Source: CAIYMF01 sp943329595
Lineage (GTDB): Bacteria > Actinomycetota > Actinomycetes > S36-B12 > CAIYMF01
Reading direction: 5' to 3'
Length of the DNA stretch: 18,860 nt
Assembly (NCBI GenBank): GCA_943329595.2
Contig: CALQEM020000044.1
Coordinates: 1 to 18,860, forward strand
The notes beneath the pieces were generated by a model, which ran no database searches, was not told the origin of the DNA, and worked only from the letters and a program-made list of their open reading frames with translations. This document shows, one piece after another, positions 1-7,377 of the stretch. Position 1 is the first letter of the stretch. Each line of letters opens with the position of its first letter. The translations under genes and the position numbers were made by a program.

Positions 1-614
1 AGCCAGGCGCTGATTCCGCACACGAACGCGCCACCCACCAGGAACGACGCGCTGATCGTGTGCACCCAGGCGATGACCGCGGTGTTCTGGAACAGCACCG
101 CGAAGAAGTCGTTGAGCTCAGCCCGCTGGGTCACCGGGTTGTAGGTGTAGCCGACGGGGTGCTGCATGAACGAGTTCGCGGCAAGGATCATGTAGGCCGA
201 GAGCGATGTTCCCACCGCGGCAGCCCAAATCGTGGCGAGGTGGACCTTCCGGGGCAATCGGTCCCAGCCGAAGATCCACAGTCCTAAGAAGGTCGACTCG
301 AGGAAGAACGTGAGCAGAGCCTCCACCGCGAGGGGCGCGCCGAAGATGTCGCCCACGAAGCGCGAGTAGTCGGACCAGTTCATTCCGAACTGGAACTCCT
401 GCACGATGCCCGTGACGACTCCCATCGCGAAGTTGATGAGGAAGAGCTTGCCGAAGAACTTCGTGGCCTGAAGCCACTTGGGGTTGTCGGTGCGAACCCA
501 CGCGGTCTGCATGCCGGCCACGAGGAACGAGAGTCCGATCGTGATGGGCACGAAGAAGAAGTGGTAAACGGTCGTGATGCCGAACTGCCATCTGGCGAGG
601 TCGAGGGCATCCAT
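1..614 (-). CDS. cydA: Cytochrome bd ubiquinol oxidase subunit I, 5' part
   Basis: This is the first 204 codons of the catalytic subunit of the membrane-bound bd quinol oxidase, which reduces O2 to water. The gene runs off the left edge. The reading frame is open from the ATG at 614, preceded by a GGGAGA ribosome binding site 6 nt upstream. The N-terminus matches the family, starting MDALDLARWQFGITTVYH. His18 and His185 sit where E. coli CydA has heme ligands His19 and His186, and Glu98 and Glu106 (in APLAVEALLTFFLES) match the conserved Glu99 and Glu107. Several hydrophobic helices are visible. cydB would be expected just outside, to the left. Identity is secure from the motifs. The Q-loop and the Met ligand lie beyond the window. 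Confidence 0.96.
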   Translation of the reverse strand, partial: MDALDLARWQFGITTVYHFFFVPITIGLSFLVAGMQTAWVRTDNPKWLQATKFFGKLFLINFAMGVVTGIVQEFQFGMNWSDYSRFVGDIFGAPLAVEALLTFFLESTFLGLWIFGWDRLPRKVHLATIWAAAVGTSLSAYMILAANSFMQHPVGYTYNPVTQRAELNDFFAVLFQNTAVIAWVHTISASFLVGGAFVCGISAW

Positions 615-714
615 GTCATCTCCCGAGATGTGGGTTCACGTGTCCGCTGAGGGCACTGAGCCCAGACTGTCAGCGCTATCATGACCCGCGAGTCAGCATC
701 CGACCCGAACCTGC

Positions 715-728
715 GGGACCAAGGTCCC
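715..728. promoter_or_regulatory. Inverted repeat upstream of the EamA gene, possible operator
   Basis: GGGACC-AA-GGTCCC is a perfect 6-bp dyad in the spacer between divergent cydA and the EamA transporter gene, 24 nt before the preferred GTG start at 753. The position suits a repressor site, but no regulator gene is adjacent and no clear promoter boxes flank it. It could also fold as a small hairpin. Confidence 0.3.
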
Positions 729-752
729 CTTAATCGTGGGAGGGTTGTGAGC

Positions 753-1691
753 GTGTCCACCATCGTGCCCCCGAGTCGCGCGGCCGTGTGGACCAACCTC
801 TGGCTCGTCTACCTCATTTGGGGGTCGACCTACCTCGGCATTGCGATCGCGATTGAGACCGCCCAGCCGCTGTGGTCGATGGCCATTCGGCTCAGTGGGG
901 CGGGCGCCCTGCTAGCCCTCATCCTCGCGCTCACTCGAGGCCCCCGCGCGCTGCGCGTGCCAGTTCGAGAGGCGGTGTCAGCGAGCCTGCTGGGCGTCAT
1001 GATGCTCACCGGGGGCATTGGCGTGGTGGCACTCGCCGTGAGGTACGTGCCCATCGGAGTGGCGGCGCTGCTCGTAGCGACCTCACCCCTCATGGGTGTC
1101 GTCCTGCGCTCAGCCACCGGTGACCGACCGCACGTGCTCACCTGGGTCGGCATCGCGGTGGGACTGCTCGGGCTCGGGCTGCTGCTGCGTCCGAGCAGCG
1201 AGGGCTTCGCCACCGACCGACTCGTGTGGTCAGGATTGATCCTGCTCGGGCAGATCCTCTGGGCGGCGGGTTCCTTCCTCACGCCCAAGCTTCGGGTGCC
1301 GCGCGACCCACTGGTGCTGGTGAGCTACGAGATGTTCTTTGGTGGGCTGTGCTTCTTCCTGTGGTCGCGTCTGATCAATGAGCAGGTTGATATTTCGGTC
1401 ATCAGTACGCGCTCATGGCTCGCCCTCGCCTACCTCACGGTCGCAGGAGTCGTCGGCTACGGTGCCTTCACGTGGCTCATTACGCACGTTCCTCTGTCGC
1501 TCGCCATGACCTATGCGTACGTGAACCCCATCGTGGCCCTCACCCTTGGCTGGTTCGTACTGCATCAAGAGGTCAGCCAGAGCATCGTCATCGGTGGAGT
1601 GTTCACGCTGGTTGGGGTGGGGCTGGTCATCACCGGCGAGCGGTCCGTCGTGCGCAAGCGCACCGAGGCCGCTCTGGTCGACTCGGGCTAG
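753..1691 (+). CDS. EamA/DMT-family transporter (YedA-like exporter)
   Basis: This is an integral membrane protein of the drug/metabolite transporter superfamily, about 312 residues with roughly ten hydrophobic helices arranged as two EamA repeats. The hallmark WGSTY at residues 23-27 opens the first repeat, and a second cluster of helices ends near the basic C-terminus (GERSVVRKRTEA). The family exports metabolites or amino acids; the substrate cannot be read from sequence. I chose GTG 753 because GGGAGGG at 738-744 lies 8 nt before it. An in-frame ATG at 681 would add 24 hydrophilic residues but has no ribosome binding site. The stop overlaps the stop of the convergent aminotransferase gene through the shared CTAG at 1688-1691. 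Confidence 0.88.
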   Translation: MSTIVPPSRAAVWTNLWLVYLIWGSTYLGIAIAIETAQPLWSMAIRLSGAGALLALILALTRGPRALRVPVREAVSASLLGVMMLTGGIGVVALAVRYVPIGVAALLVATSPLMGVVLRSATGDRPHVLTWVGIAVGLLGLGLLLRPSSEGFATDRLVWSGLILLGQILWAAGSFLTPKLRVPRDPLVLVSYEMFFGGLCFFLWSRLINEQVDISVISTRSWLALAYLTVAGVVGYGAFTWLITHVPLSLAMTYAYVNPIVALTLGWFVLHQEVSQSIVIGGVFTLVGVGLVITGERSVVRKRTEAALVDSG

Positions 1692-2773
1692 CCTGCCGCT
1701 GCGTCGAGTGAGCGCCACGCGCGTGCGACGTCGATAAACCTGTCGTTCGCCTCAGTTTCGGCAACGGTGACGCGCACACCTTCAGGAAACGGCCGCACCG
1801 TGAGGCCGTACTGCTCGCTGTGGGCTGCAAATGAAACTGAGTCGTCCGTCGGGAGCCAGATGAAGTTGGCCTGCGACTCGGGCAGGTTCCAACCCTGAGC
1901 ACGCAGTGCGGACTCAACTCGCACCCGCTCATCGACCAGTATCTCCACCCGCTCGAGCAGTTCTGCCTCGTCGTTGAGCGAGGCGATAGCCGCTACCTGG
2001 GCGATGGTGGAGACCCCAAACGGTGTGGCCGTGCGCCGCACGTAATCGGCAAGGGCGGGCGGAGCCAGCACGAAACCGACCCGCAGCGCAGCAAGACCAT
2101 ACGCCTTCGAGAACGTGCGCAGCACCGCCACGTTGTCGCGCTCGCGATGAAGTGCGAGGCCGTTGGCGATCTCGGGGTCGCGCGCGAACTCGACGTACGC
2201 CTCGTCGATGACGACGGGAATGTGCTCGGGCACGCGATCGAGGAAGCGGACCAGGTCGGAGTGCCGCACAGCGGGTCCGGTTGGGTTGTTCGGAGAGCAG
2301 ATAAAGATGATGCTGGTGCTGTCGGTGATTTCGTCAGCGATTGCATCGAGGTCGAGCGACCAGTCGGATGCCAACGGCACCTGCACACTCGTTGCGTGCG
2401 CGATGCGAGCCCAGATCGGGTAGGCCTCGAACGACCGCCATCCGTAGAGCACCTCCGAGCCCGGGCCGCTGGTGGCCGAGATCAACTGTCCGCACACCGC
2501 GACGCTGCCCGTGCCGACGGCCACGCGCTCGGTTGGCACATCGAATCGCTCGGCGATCGCTGCCACGAGATCGGTGCAGAGCGGATCGGGGTAGCGATGC
2601 GACTGCAGGGCCGCGGCCGAGATGGCCTCGAGCACCTGGGGCAGAGGCGGATAGGGGTTCTCGTTCGAGGAGATCTTGAAAGCCGTGAGGCCATCGGAGC
2701 GCTCAGCCGGACGCTGCCCGGCCTTGTAGGGGGGCAGGTCAGCCAGATCAGGGCGAAGTCGAACAGAGGACAT
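1688..2773 (-). CDS. pat: Histidinol-phosphate / aromatic amino acid aminotransferase (HisC/Pat family)
   Basis: This is a 361-residue class I/II PLP-dependent aminotransferase. It contains SSNENPYPP (residues 35-43), SPNNPTG (160-166), the cofactor-contacting DEAY (190-193), the PLP-binding lysine K223 in TFSKAYGLA, and the substrate-carboxylate arginine region FPEGVRVTV near the C-terminus. The motif VGTGSVAVCGQ at 86-96 resembles the actinobacterial aromatic aminotransferase Pat/HisC2 branch (GxGS-(V/L)-x-x-C) more than classical HisC. I therefore prefer transamination of phenylpyruvate or other aromatic 2-oxo acids, with histidinol phosphate as the alternative. No his genes are adjacent. 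The ATG at 2773 has no Shine-Dalgarno but lies 6 nt after a TAGCCT box, so the transcript is probably leaderless. Confidence 0.88.
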   Translation of the reverse strand: MSSVRLRPDLADLPPYKAGQRPAERSDGLTAFKISSNENPYPPLPQVLEAISAAALQSHRYPDPLCTDLVAAIAERFDVPTERVAVGTGSVAVCGQLISATSGPGSEVLYGWRSFEAYPIWARIAHATSVQVPLASDWSLDLDAIADEITDSTSIIFICSPNNPTGPAVRHSDLVRFLDRVPEHIPVVIDEAYVEFARDPEIANGLALHRERDNVAVLRTFSKAYGLAALRVGFVLAPPALADYVRRTATPFGVSTIAQVAAIASLNDEAELLERVEILVDERVRVESALRAQGWNLPESQANFIWLPTDDSVSFAAHSEQYGLTVRPFPEGVRVTVAETEANDRFIDVARAWRSLDAAAG

Positions 2774-2779
2774 GGGTAC

Positions 2780-2785
2780 AGGCTA
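2780..2785 (-). promoter_or_regulatory. -10 box TAGCCT for a leaderless pat transcript
   Basis: TAGCCT fits TANNNT and ends 6 nt before the pat ATG, so transcription would begin at or next to the start codon. No TTGACA-like -35 is visible at the usual distance. The strong hairpin at 2794-2821 occupies that region. Confidence 0.6.
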
Positions 2786-2793
2786 GGCGACAT

Positions 2794-2821
2794 GGCGGGA
2801 GCACGCCCGCGGGCTCCCGCC
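2794..2821 (-). terminator. GC-rich hairpin between the GlsB gene and pat, probable terminator
   Basis: GGCGGGAGC and GCTCCCGCC form a perfect 9-bp stem around a 10-nt loop, 22 nt past the stop codon of the upstream minus-strand gene. No U tract follows, as is common in high-GC actinobacteria. It would separate that transcript from pat, whose -10 box starts 8 nt further on. Confidence 0.6.
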
Positions 2822-2842
2822 CACCACAGCGACGTGGCGGTT

Positions 2843-3118
2843 CTAGACGCTCTTCGAGCGTCTCGACATGATCGCCACGCCCGCCGCTGCCAACACGATC
2901 TCAATGACGAGGGTGGGAGCACTGAAGCCACCGGTGCCGCCGCCGAAACCGACCAGGCGCGCGAGCAAACCGCCCACGATGGCGCCCACGATACCGATCA
3001 CGACGGTCATTGCAATGGTGATGTTCTGCTTCCCTGGCAGCGCGAGACGGGCCAACGCGCCAATGATCGCGCCCGTGATAATCGCGCTGATGATTAGTCC
3101 AACGAACTCAAGCAGCAT
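2843..3118 (-). CDS. GlsB/YeaQ/YmgE family small membrane protein
   Basis: This 91-residue protein is almost entirely hydrophobic, with three predicted membrane helices at about residues 5-26, 32-56 and 68-84. A glycine-rich hinge (GFGGGTGG, 57-64) precedes the last helix and the C-terminus is basic (SRRSKSV). The pattern of small-residue helices with GxIIGxLAR fits the GlsB/YeaQ/YmgE (transglycosylase-associated) family, often stress-induced in bacteria; the biochemical role is unknown. The ATG at 3118 follows GGGAG with 5-nt spacing. The gene is divergent from the SpoIIE-type phosphatase gene across a 111-bp spacer, which might reflect shared stress control, though that is only inference. 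Confidence 0.85.
   Translation of the reverse strand: MLLEFVGLIISAIITGAIIGALARLALPGKQNITIAMTVVIGIVGAIVGGLLARLVGFGGGTGGFSAPTLVIEIVLAAAGVAIMSRRSKSV
2845..2863 (-). other. Hairpin overlapping the end of the GlsB-family gene
   Basis: AGACGCTC-TTC-GAGCGTCT is a perfect 8-bp inverted repeat with a 3-nt loop. It covers the last codons and the final base pair of the stop region. With the 2794-2821 stem it makes a tandem pair of structures at the 3' end, possibly part of termination or mRNA protection. Confidence 0.5.
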
Positions 3119-3167
3119 GGGAACTCCCGAGAGTCAGCGACAGTGGTCGGCAGACGCCGATGAGCAG

Positions 3168-3173
3168 ATGCTA
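3168..3173 (-). promoter_or_regulatory. Candidate -10 box TAGCAT for the GlsB-family gene
   Basis: TAGCAT lies about 50 nt before the ATG at 3118, leaving room for a leader of about 43 nt that carries the GGGAG ribosome binding site. No obvious -35 box is seen. Confidence 0.4.
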
Positions 3174-3217
3174 GCGGCGCGGGGCGCGAACACGGCGAAG
3201 GCTCGCAGTGCAGCAAC

Positions 3218-3223
3218 TAGCCT
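3218..3223 (+). promoter_or_regulatory. -10 box TAGCCT for a leaderless phosphatase transcript
   Basis: TAGCCT ends exactly 6 nt before the ATG at 3230, the same geometry as pat. There is no Shine-Dalgarno sequence in front of this start, which supports a leaderless mRNA. Confidence 0.6.
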
Positions 3224-3229
3224 GATGAC

Positions 3230-4786
3230 ATGACGCTGCGGCAGCGCGTGACGGCAATTACCACCGTGGGGTTGATAGTTCTCGTGATCCTCGGTGGATG
3301 GCTCACGTATCGCTTCGTGCGCACGGCCGATGCCAGTGCTGCCATCGTCACCTCGCTGCAGCCAGCGGCCGATGCCAGTCGCACACTGAGCACCGCCTAT
3401 TCCGACGCCGAAGGCTTCGTGTCGGTTGCCATCATCGACACTGCGCTGTCGATCACCAGCACCACGGCCTCGTCCCCCTGCTCCGACGCCCGGGCCTGCT
3501 ACCAGGCATCGATGGCCACAGCCGGTGAATCACGGGCCGCGATCCTTGCGGCGCTTCCGGGAGATGAGGAAGTTGCCGCAGCAGTGCGGGTGAGTGAAGC
3601 CACCGCGGAGTACTGGCAGGGAGTCGATGCCAACAGCGTCTTCCTCCTGCTCGACCTCGGCCGCAATGAGCTTGCCGCCCGAGTGTCGCGTTCGGCCCAT
3701 TCTCGAGATTCCTACGAGGCAATGACTGCGTCGGCCATTGCACTTCAACGACTCGTCGACGACCGGCGCAGCCAGCAGATCGACGACTACGCCAGCCTCA
3801 GTCGCAAGCTTGCCTGGGCAATCGCGATCGCTGGTCTCGTCCTGCTCGGACTCATGCTGGTGGCTCTGGGCCTGCTGCACCGGTGGGTGCTGACCCCTCT
3901 TGACGAACTGCGAGCGCAACTGCGATCGGCGTCAACCACAGAAGGTCGATACGCGCCGATCACGCCCTCTGGTCCCCCCGAACTGTCGGCCACCGGTGTC
4001 GACGCCGAATCGATGCGTCGGCAGTTGGTGGCTCAGATCGACGAGGCGACGTCGGCGCGCGAGGGACTGCGGCAGCAGGGCCCTGTCGTTGCGGCGATTC
4101 GGGCTGAGCTCGAGGCCAGTGAGCACCAGCATGTGGCGGGCCTCGTGGTCGCCGGATCGCTACAGCCCGCAGAGGGTGTGCTGGCTGGCGACTGGTGGGA
4201 CTTCATGAGCCTGCCCGACGGTCGCGCCGCGCTGCTCGTGACCGACGTGGCAGGGCATGGACCCGAGGCTGGAATTGGCGCGGTGCGCGTGAAGAACGTC
4301 ATCGGAGGTGCGCTGGTGTCGGGATCGCACCCCGACGTCGCGCTTGAGCAGGCTGCCATTGCCTTTCGTGACGAAGAGGGCCGCTTCGCCACCTGCGCGG
4401 TGATTCTCATTGAACCAGCTACCGGAGCGCTCACCTGGGCCAACGCTGGCCATCCACCGCCCTTGCTACGCCGCGCACACGGCGAAGCACTCAGGCTGGC
4501 CGCCACCGGGCCACTGGTGTCCGGCCTGGGCGGGCAGTGGACCCGGCGGACTGAATCACTGCACATCGGCGACGTGCTGTTCGTGTGGTCAGACGGGCTC
4601 GTCGAGTCGCACGACGCCGAGGGAGTCGAGCTCGGCGACGCCGGACTCAACCGTCTCATCGACGCGGCCATGCAGGAGGGCTCCACACCCAGCGAGATCG
4701 TGGCCCACGTGTTGGCCGCCGCCCGAGGGCGAGCTGTCGACTGGCGCCGCGACGACGTGACGCTTGCGGCGGTAGCGCGCGACTAG
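3230..4786 (+). CDS. Membrane sensor with HAMP and SpoIIE/PP2C-type phosphatase domains
   Basis: This 518-residue protein has helix TM1 (about 11-30), an extracytoplasmic domain (31-193), TM2 (194-216), a HAMP-like linker (217-272) and a PPM phosphatase domain of the SpoIIE/RsbU type (about 300-518). Metal-binding aspartates are visible in GDWWDF (D321, D324), TDVAGHG (D339), WSDGLVE (D455) and RRDDVTL (D508, D509). The family dephosphorylates Ser/Thr on anti-sigma-factor antagonists and so controls alternative sigma factors. No antagonist, anti-sigma or sigma gene is adjacent, so the partner is unknown. The outer domain carries two cysteines (C84, C90) that could form a disulfide. The start is chosen from the TAGCCT box 6 nt upstream. 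Confidence 0.9.
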   Translation: MTLRQRVTAITTVGLIVLVILGGWLTYRFVRTADASAAIVTSLQPAADASRTLSTAYSDAEGFVSVAIIDTALSITSTTASSPCSDARACYQASMATAGESRAAILAALPGDEEVAAAVRVSEATAEYWQGVDANSVFLLLDLGRNELAARVSRSAHSRDSYEAMTASAIALQRLVDDRRSQQIDDYASLSRKLAWAIAIAGLVLLGLMLVALGLLHRWVLTPLDELRAQLRSASTTEGRYAPITPSGPPELSATGVDAESMRRQLVAQIDEATSAREGLRQQGPVVAAIRAELEASEHQHVAGLVVAGSLQPAEGVLAGDWWDFMSLPDGRAALLVTDVAGHGPEAGIGAVRVKNVIGGALVSGSHPDVALEQAAIAFRDEEGRFATCAVILIEPATGALTWANAGHPPPLLRRAHGEALRLAATGPLVSGLGGQWTRRTESLHIGDVLFVWSDGLVESHDAEGVELGDAGLNRLIDAAMQEGSTPSEIVAHVLAAARGRAVDWRRDDVTLAAVARD

Positions 4787-4799
4787 CAGAACCCGCCCG

Positions 4800-6191
4800 C
4801 TACGACACCAGCGTGCGCACAGCCTCGGAGAACACCGCGGTATGACGGTCGACGTCGTGCCGGGTGGTTTCCGGGCACATCAGCGCCATGTTGTGGAACG
4901 GCGTGATGAGCACCCCGCGATTAGCGCAGAAAAGGTGGAGAAATTCCTCGAGCTCCTCATCATTACCGGCGTGCGACTCACTTCCAGTACGAGGCGCCGG
5001 CGATGTGAACCGATACTCGGCGCGCGCCCCTAGCTGCGTGACCGACCAGGGCAGATCATGCTCGGCGATGACTGCGGCGACATCGTCGGTGAACAGGGTC
5101 GCCAGTTCGATCATTGCGGGCCACGAGGCGTCGGTGAGCACGTGCTCGAGGGTGGCGCGCATCGCCGCCACCGACATCGCGTTTCCCGCCAGAGTGCCAC
5201 CCACGCCACCTACGTCGATGATGTCAGCGCCGCCTGGACCTGCCATCGCGGAGATTCGGTCTGCAACCTCCTGGCTCAGCCCATAGGCGCCCGACGGGAT
5301 TCCGCCGCCGATCGCCTTTCCGATGATGAAGATGTCGGGTTCGAGACCCCACGCCTCGGTGGCTCCGCCGGGGCCCACCGAGATGGTATGAGTTTCGTCG
5401 ATCATCAGCAGTGCGCCGTACTTGGTTGCCAGTGCGCGCAGTGCTTCGAGGAATCCGGGGTCCGGCAGCACGATTCCGATGTTGGTCAGCGCGGGCTCGG
5501 TCAGAATCGCCGCCACGTCACCGTGCGCAAGAGCGCGCTCGACCGCAGCGAGGTCGTTGAACTCGACCGCGCGCGTGGTGACGTCGAGCGGGGTGGGCGG
5601 GGCGACGTTGCCCTCGCGGGAGACGGTGGTGCCATCGGGGCGACCGATGGCAAAAGCCTCGTCGACTGAGCCGTGGTAGCAGTAGTTGAACACGAGGATC
5701 TTGGGCCTACCGGTCACCAGTCGCGCCAACCGGATTGCCCACCTGTTCGCATCGGTGGCGCTGAGGGTGAACGACCACAGCGGCAGGCCGAAGCGGCGGG
5801 TGAGTTCGGCGCCGACCCACTCGGCGTCGGCGGTGGGCAGCATCGTGGTGATACCGCCGAGGTCGCCGATGCGGTGCTGTACCGCGGCGATGGTCGCCTT
5901 GGGTGAGTGGCCCGCCATGGCTCCGGTGTCACCGAGCGCAAAGTCGACGAAGGTGTGCCCATCCACGTCGACGATGCGTGCCGCGTGGGCATGGTCGAGG
6001 TACAGGGGGAATCCGCCCGACCACTTGCTCATCCATGTCATGGGCACCCCTCCGAAGAGGTGACCGGCCTGCCGGTACAGCGCGAGCGAGCCCGGGTGGC
6101 GCTCGATGTAGAGCTCCTGCTCGGCGCGCAGCAGAGTCGCGAGACGATCACGATTGATGGTTGCCACGAAGAAGTGCCTTCCGCTCGTCAT
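4800..6191 (-). CDS. Class III PLP aminotransferase, glutamate-1-semialdehyde aminomutase-like
   Basis: This 463-residue fold-type I PLP enzyme contains DETHT (265-269) for the cofactor, and K292 in IIGKAIGGGIPSGAYG is the Schiff-base lysine. Further family features are CYHG (171-174), LTEP (230-233) and a glycine-rich GGTLAGN. It resembles GSA aminomutase, but the usual NSGTEA segment is replaced by TLSATDANRWAIR (142-154), so it is probably not HemL; the substrate is unknown. The ATG at 6191 has GGAGG 7 nt upstream. It lies 40 nt downstream of the HAD hydrolase gene on the same strand, which suggests cotranscription. A TACTCT box at 6205-6210 would start transcription inside the ribosome binding site, so it is unlikely to serve this start. 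The gene ends 13 nt from the convergent phosphatase gene. Confidence 0.87.
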   Translation of the reverse strand: MTSGRHFFVATINRDRLATLLRAEQELYIERHPGSLALYRQAGHLFGGVPMTWMSKWSGGFPLYLDHAHAARIVDVDGHTFVDFALGDTGAMAGHSPKATIAAVQHRIGDLGGITTMLPTADAEWVGAELTRRFGLPLWSFTLSATDANRWAIRLARLVTGRPKILVFNYCYHGSVDEAFAIGRPDGTTVSREGNVAPPTPLDVTTRAVEFNDLAAVERALAHGDVAAILTEPALTNIGIVLPDPGFLEALRALATKYGALLMIDETHTISVGPGGATEAWGLEPDIFIIGKAIGGGIPSGAYGLSQEVADRISAMAGPGGADIIDVGGVGGTLAGNAMSVAAMRATLEHVLTDASWPAMIELATLFTDDVAAVIAEHDLPWSVTQLGARAEYRFTSPAPRTGSESHAGNDEELEEFLHLFCANRGVLITPFHNMALMCPETTRHDVDRHTAVFSEAVRTLVS

Positions 6192-6231
6192 TCCCGTGCC
6201 TCCGAGAGTACTGGCACGCTGGCATGAGCGG

Positions 6232-6924
6232 TCAGGACGCGGTGGCGAGCCGACCGATTGGGGGTAGTCCCATCAGCGCGGCGGCCTCATCGAACGCCTT
6301 CCAGGGCTCGAGCACATCGAGCAGCACGCATCGCAGCCCGGCACGCAGGCCGCCCTCGACATAGGCGGGGCTGTCGTCAATGAAAACGACCCGCTCAGGC
6401 GGGATGCCGATCTGCGCTATCGCCACCTCGTACGGTTCAGGAGCGGGCTTGCGCACCCCCACCTCGCTCGAGTCGACAGCGAAGTCAACCTGCTGAAACC
6501 AGGGCTGCGCAACGACCCACTCCTTGTCGTGGAAATCAAACAGCTCATTGGAGAGAAAGCCGGTGCGCAGGCCCGCCGAGCGCGCCGACTCGACGAGCGC
6601 CATCGCCTCGGGACGCACCCCGCGCGGGCCCGCTGCGCGCAGCAGGGTGCGCATCAGGTGCGGGTGCCCCTCCAGTGGTGCACCGTTGGCCACTGAGGCG
6701 TCGGAGAAGGCCATCCAGTACTCGCGCTCGGAGATCTCGGCCCGCTTGTAGGCCTCCCAACGCTCGTCGACTCGTCCGGTCTCGGCAGTGTCGAAGGGGC
6801 CGCGACCGGGGAAGGTGCGCGGAGGCAAGCCCCGGCTCTCCTCAAACAGGTCAGCGAGTTCCCAGGGCGACAGCGCCACCACCACGCCGACGTCCAGCAG
6901 CAACCCATCGCACTCACGTGTCAT
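6232..6924 (-). CDS. HAD-superfamily hydrolase (YihX-like)
   Basis: This 230-residue haloacid-dehalogenase-fold hydrolase has motif I LLLDVGVVV with nucleophile D11, motif II LSN (S125-N126), motif III lysine K159 in GVRKPAPEPY, and motif IV FIDDS (D183, D184). A helical cap lies between residues 18 and 105. The D-x-G form of motif I, with Gly rather than Asp at +2, is shared with YihX, a glucose-1-phosphate phosphatase, so activity on a small phosphate ester is plausible; the substrate is not determinable. The ATG at 6924 lacks a clear Shine-Dalgarno at proper distance and sits 6 nt behind CACAAT, a possible leaderless -10. It is 54 nt downstream of the CxxC gene and 40 nt upstream of the aminotransferase gene. 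Confidence 0.87.
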   Translation of the reverse strand: MTRECDGLLLDVGVVVALSPWELADLFEESRGLPPRTFPGRGPFDTAETGRVDERWEAYKRAEISEREYWMAFSDASVANGAPLEGHPHLMRTLLRAAGPRGVRPEAMALVESARSAGLRTGFLSNELFDFHDKEWVVAQPWFQQVDFAVDSSEVGVRKPAPEPYEVAIAQIGIPPERVVFIDDSPAYVEGGLRAGLRCVLLDVLEPWKAFDEAAALMGLPPIGRLATAS

Positions 6925-6978
6925 ACCTCGATTGTGCCGTTCGGGCTACTCAGCCGCGAGGGGCGTCCCGCGTGGTGC

Positions 6979-7350
6979 TCAGGCCGACTCGAGCGCCCTA
7001 GAGAGCTCGGATTCGAATGCCGTGACCGAGCCGCCGAGGGAGTCGAGCTGGTGCGGCTCCATCAGGCGGAGCCAGCGTTCGTCGCGGCGCCCGAGCACCA
7101 CGGGGGATCGGCCGTCGACGGCTTCCGCCAGTTCAGGCGTGAGCTCATTGAGGTGCAGCAGGGAGAACGGAATCGACAGGCGCGCCGCGAAGGCATCCCA
7201 CTCGGCCTTGCGCCTCACGGGCGAGTGCGTGATATCGCAGAGCGAGCAGTGAGCACGACCCATGAGCTTGCCCACGACATAGGCCAACTCACCCCGGAGT
7301 CCGCCGTCGGCGTGGTAGACCCCCACAACCTCCGTGTACGTCAGCGCCAT
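6979..7350 (-). CDS. Conserved hypothetical CxxC protein
   Basis: This is a 123-residue soluble protein with no transmembrane segment or signal peptide. A compact motif HCSLCDITH at 34-42 gives a C35-x2-C38 pair flanked by H34 and H42, and the N-terminus reads VYHADGGLRGELAYVVGKLMG. I recall similar short proteins with an HCxLCDITHG-like motif in many bacteria, but no function I can name. The C/H cluster could bind a metal or be a redox pair. The second half (SIPFSLLHLNEL to the C-terminus) predicts as mixed alpha/beta. The ATG at 7350 lies 6 nt behind TAGGCT, so translation is probably leaderless. It is the first gene of the minus-strand set with the HAD and aminotransferase genes. Confidence 0.75.
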   Translation of the reverse strand: MALTYTEVVGVYHADGGLRGELAYVVGKLMGRAHCSLCDITHSPVRRKAEWDAFAARLSIPFSLLHLNELTPELAEAVDGRSPVVLGRRDERWLRLMEPHQLDSLGGSVTAFESELSRALESA

Positions 7351-7356
7351 GGGCTC

Positions 7357-7362
7357 AGCCTA
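7357..7362 (-). promoter_or_regulatory. -10 box TAGGCT for the CxxC protein gene
   Basis: TAGGCT ends 6 nt before the ATG at 7350. It shares the 39-bp divergent spacer with the -10 box of the plus-strand membrane protein gene, so any upstream elements of one promoter would overlap the other gene or promoter. Confidence 0.6.
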
Positions 7363-7377
7363 GGCACGGGTAACCCC

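Noticed and set aside
615..680. Rex-type redox operator upstream of cydA
   Set aside because: Only a half-site resembling TTCACGTG is present. The symmetric TGTGAA/TTCACA arrangement is missing.
681..752. ATG 681 as start of the EamA gene
   Set aside because: It has no Shine-Dalgarno and no TANNNT box at -12 to -7. The extra 24 residues are hydrophilic and would run through the dyad, while GTG 753 has GGGAGGG at 8 nt.
2147..3097. 316-codon plus-strand open frame
   Set aside because: It is antisense to pat and the GlsB-family gene, both with clear family motifs. Its product is Arg/Asp/His-rich low-complexity sequence typical of a GC-rich opposite-strand frame.
6205..6210. TACTCT as promoter for the class III aminotransferase gene
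   Set aside because: The implied transcript start would fall within or after the GGAGG ribosome binding site (6199-6203), so the two signals are incompatible.
6232..6924. HAD protein as catalytically broken because the second motif I Asp is Gly
   Set aside because: The D-x-G variant occurs in YihX, which I recall as an active phosphatase, so this is not evidence of inactivity.
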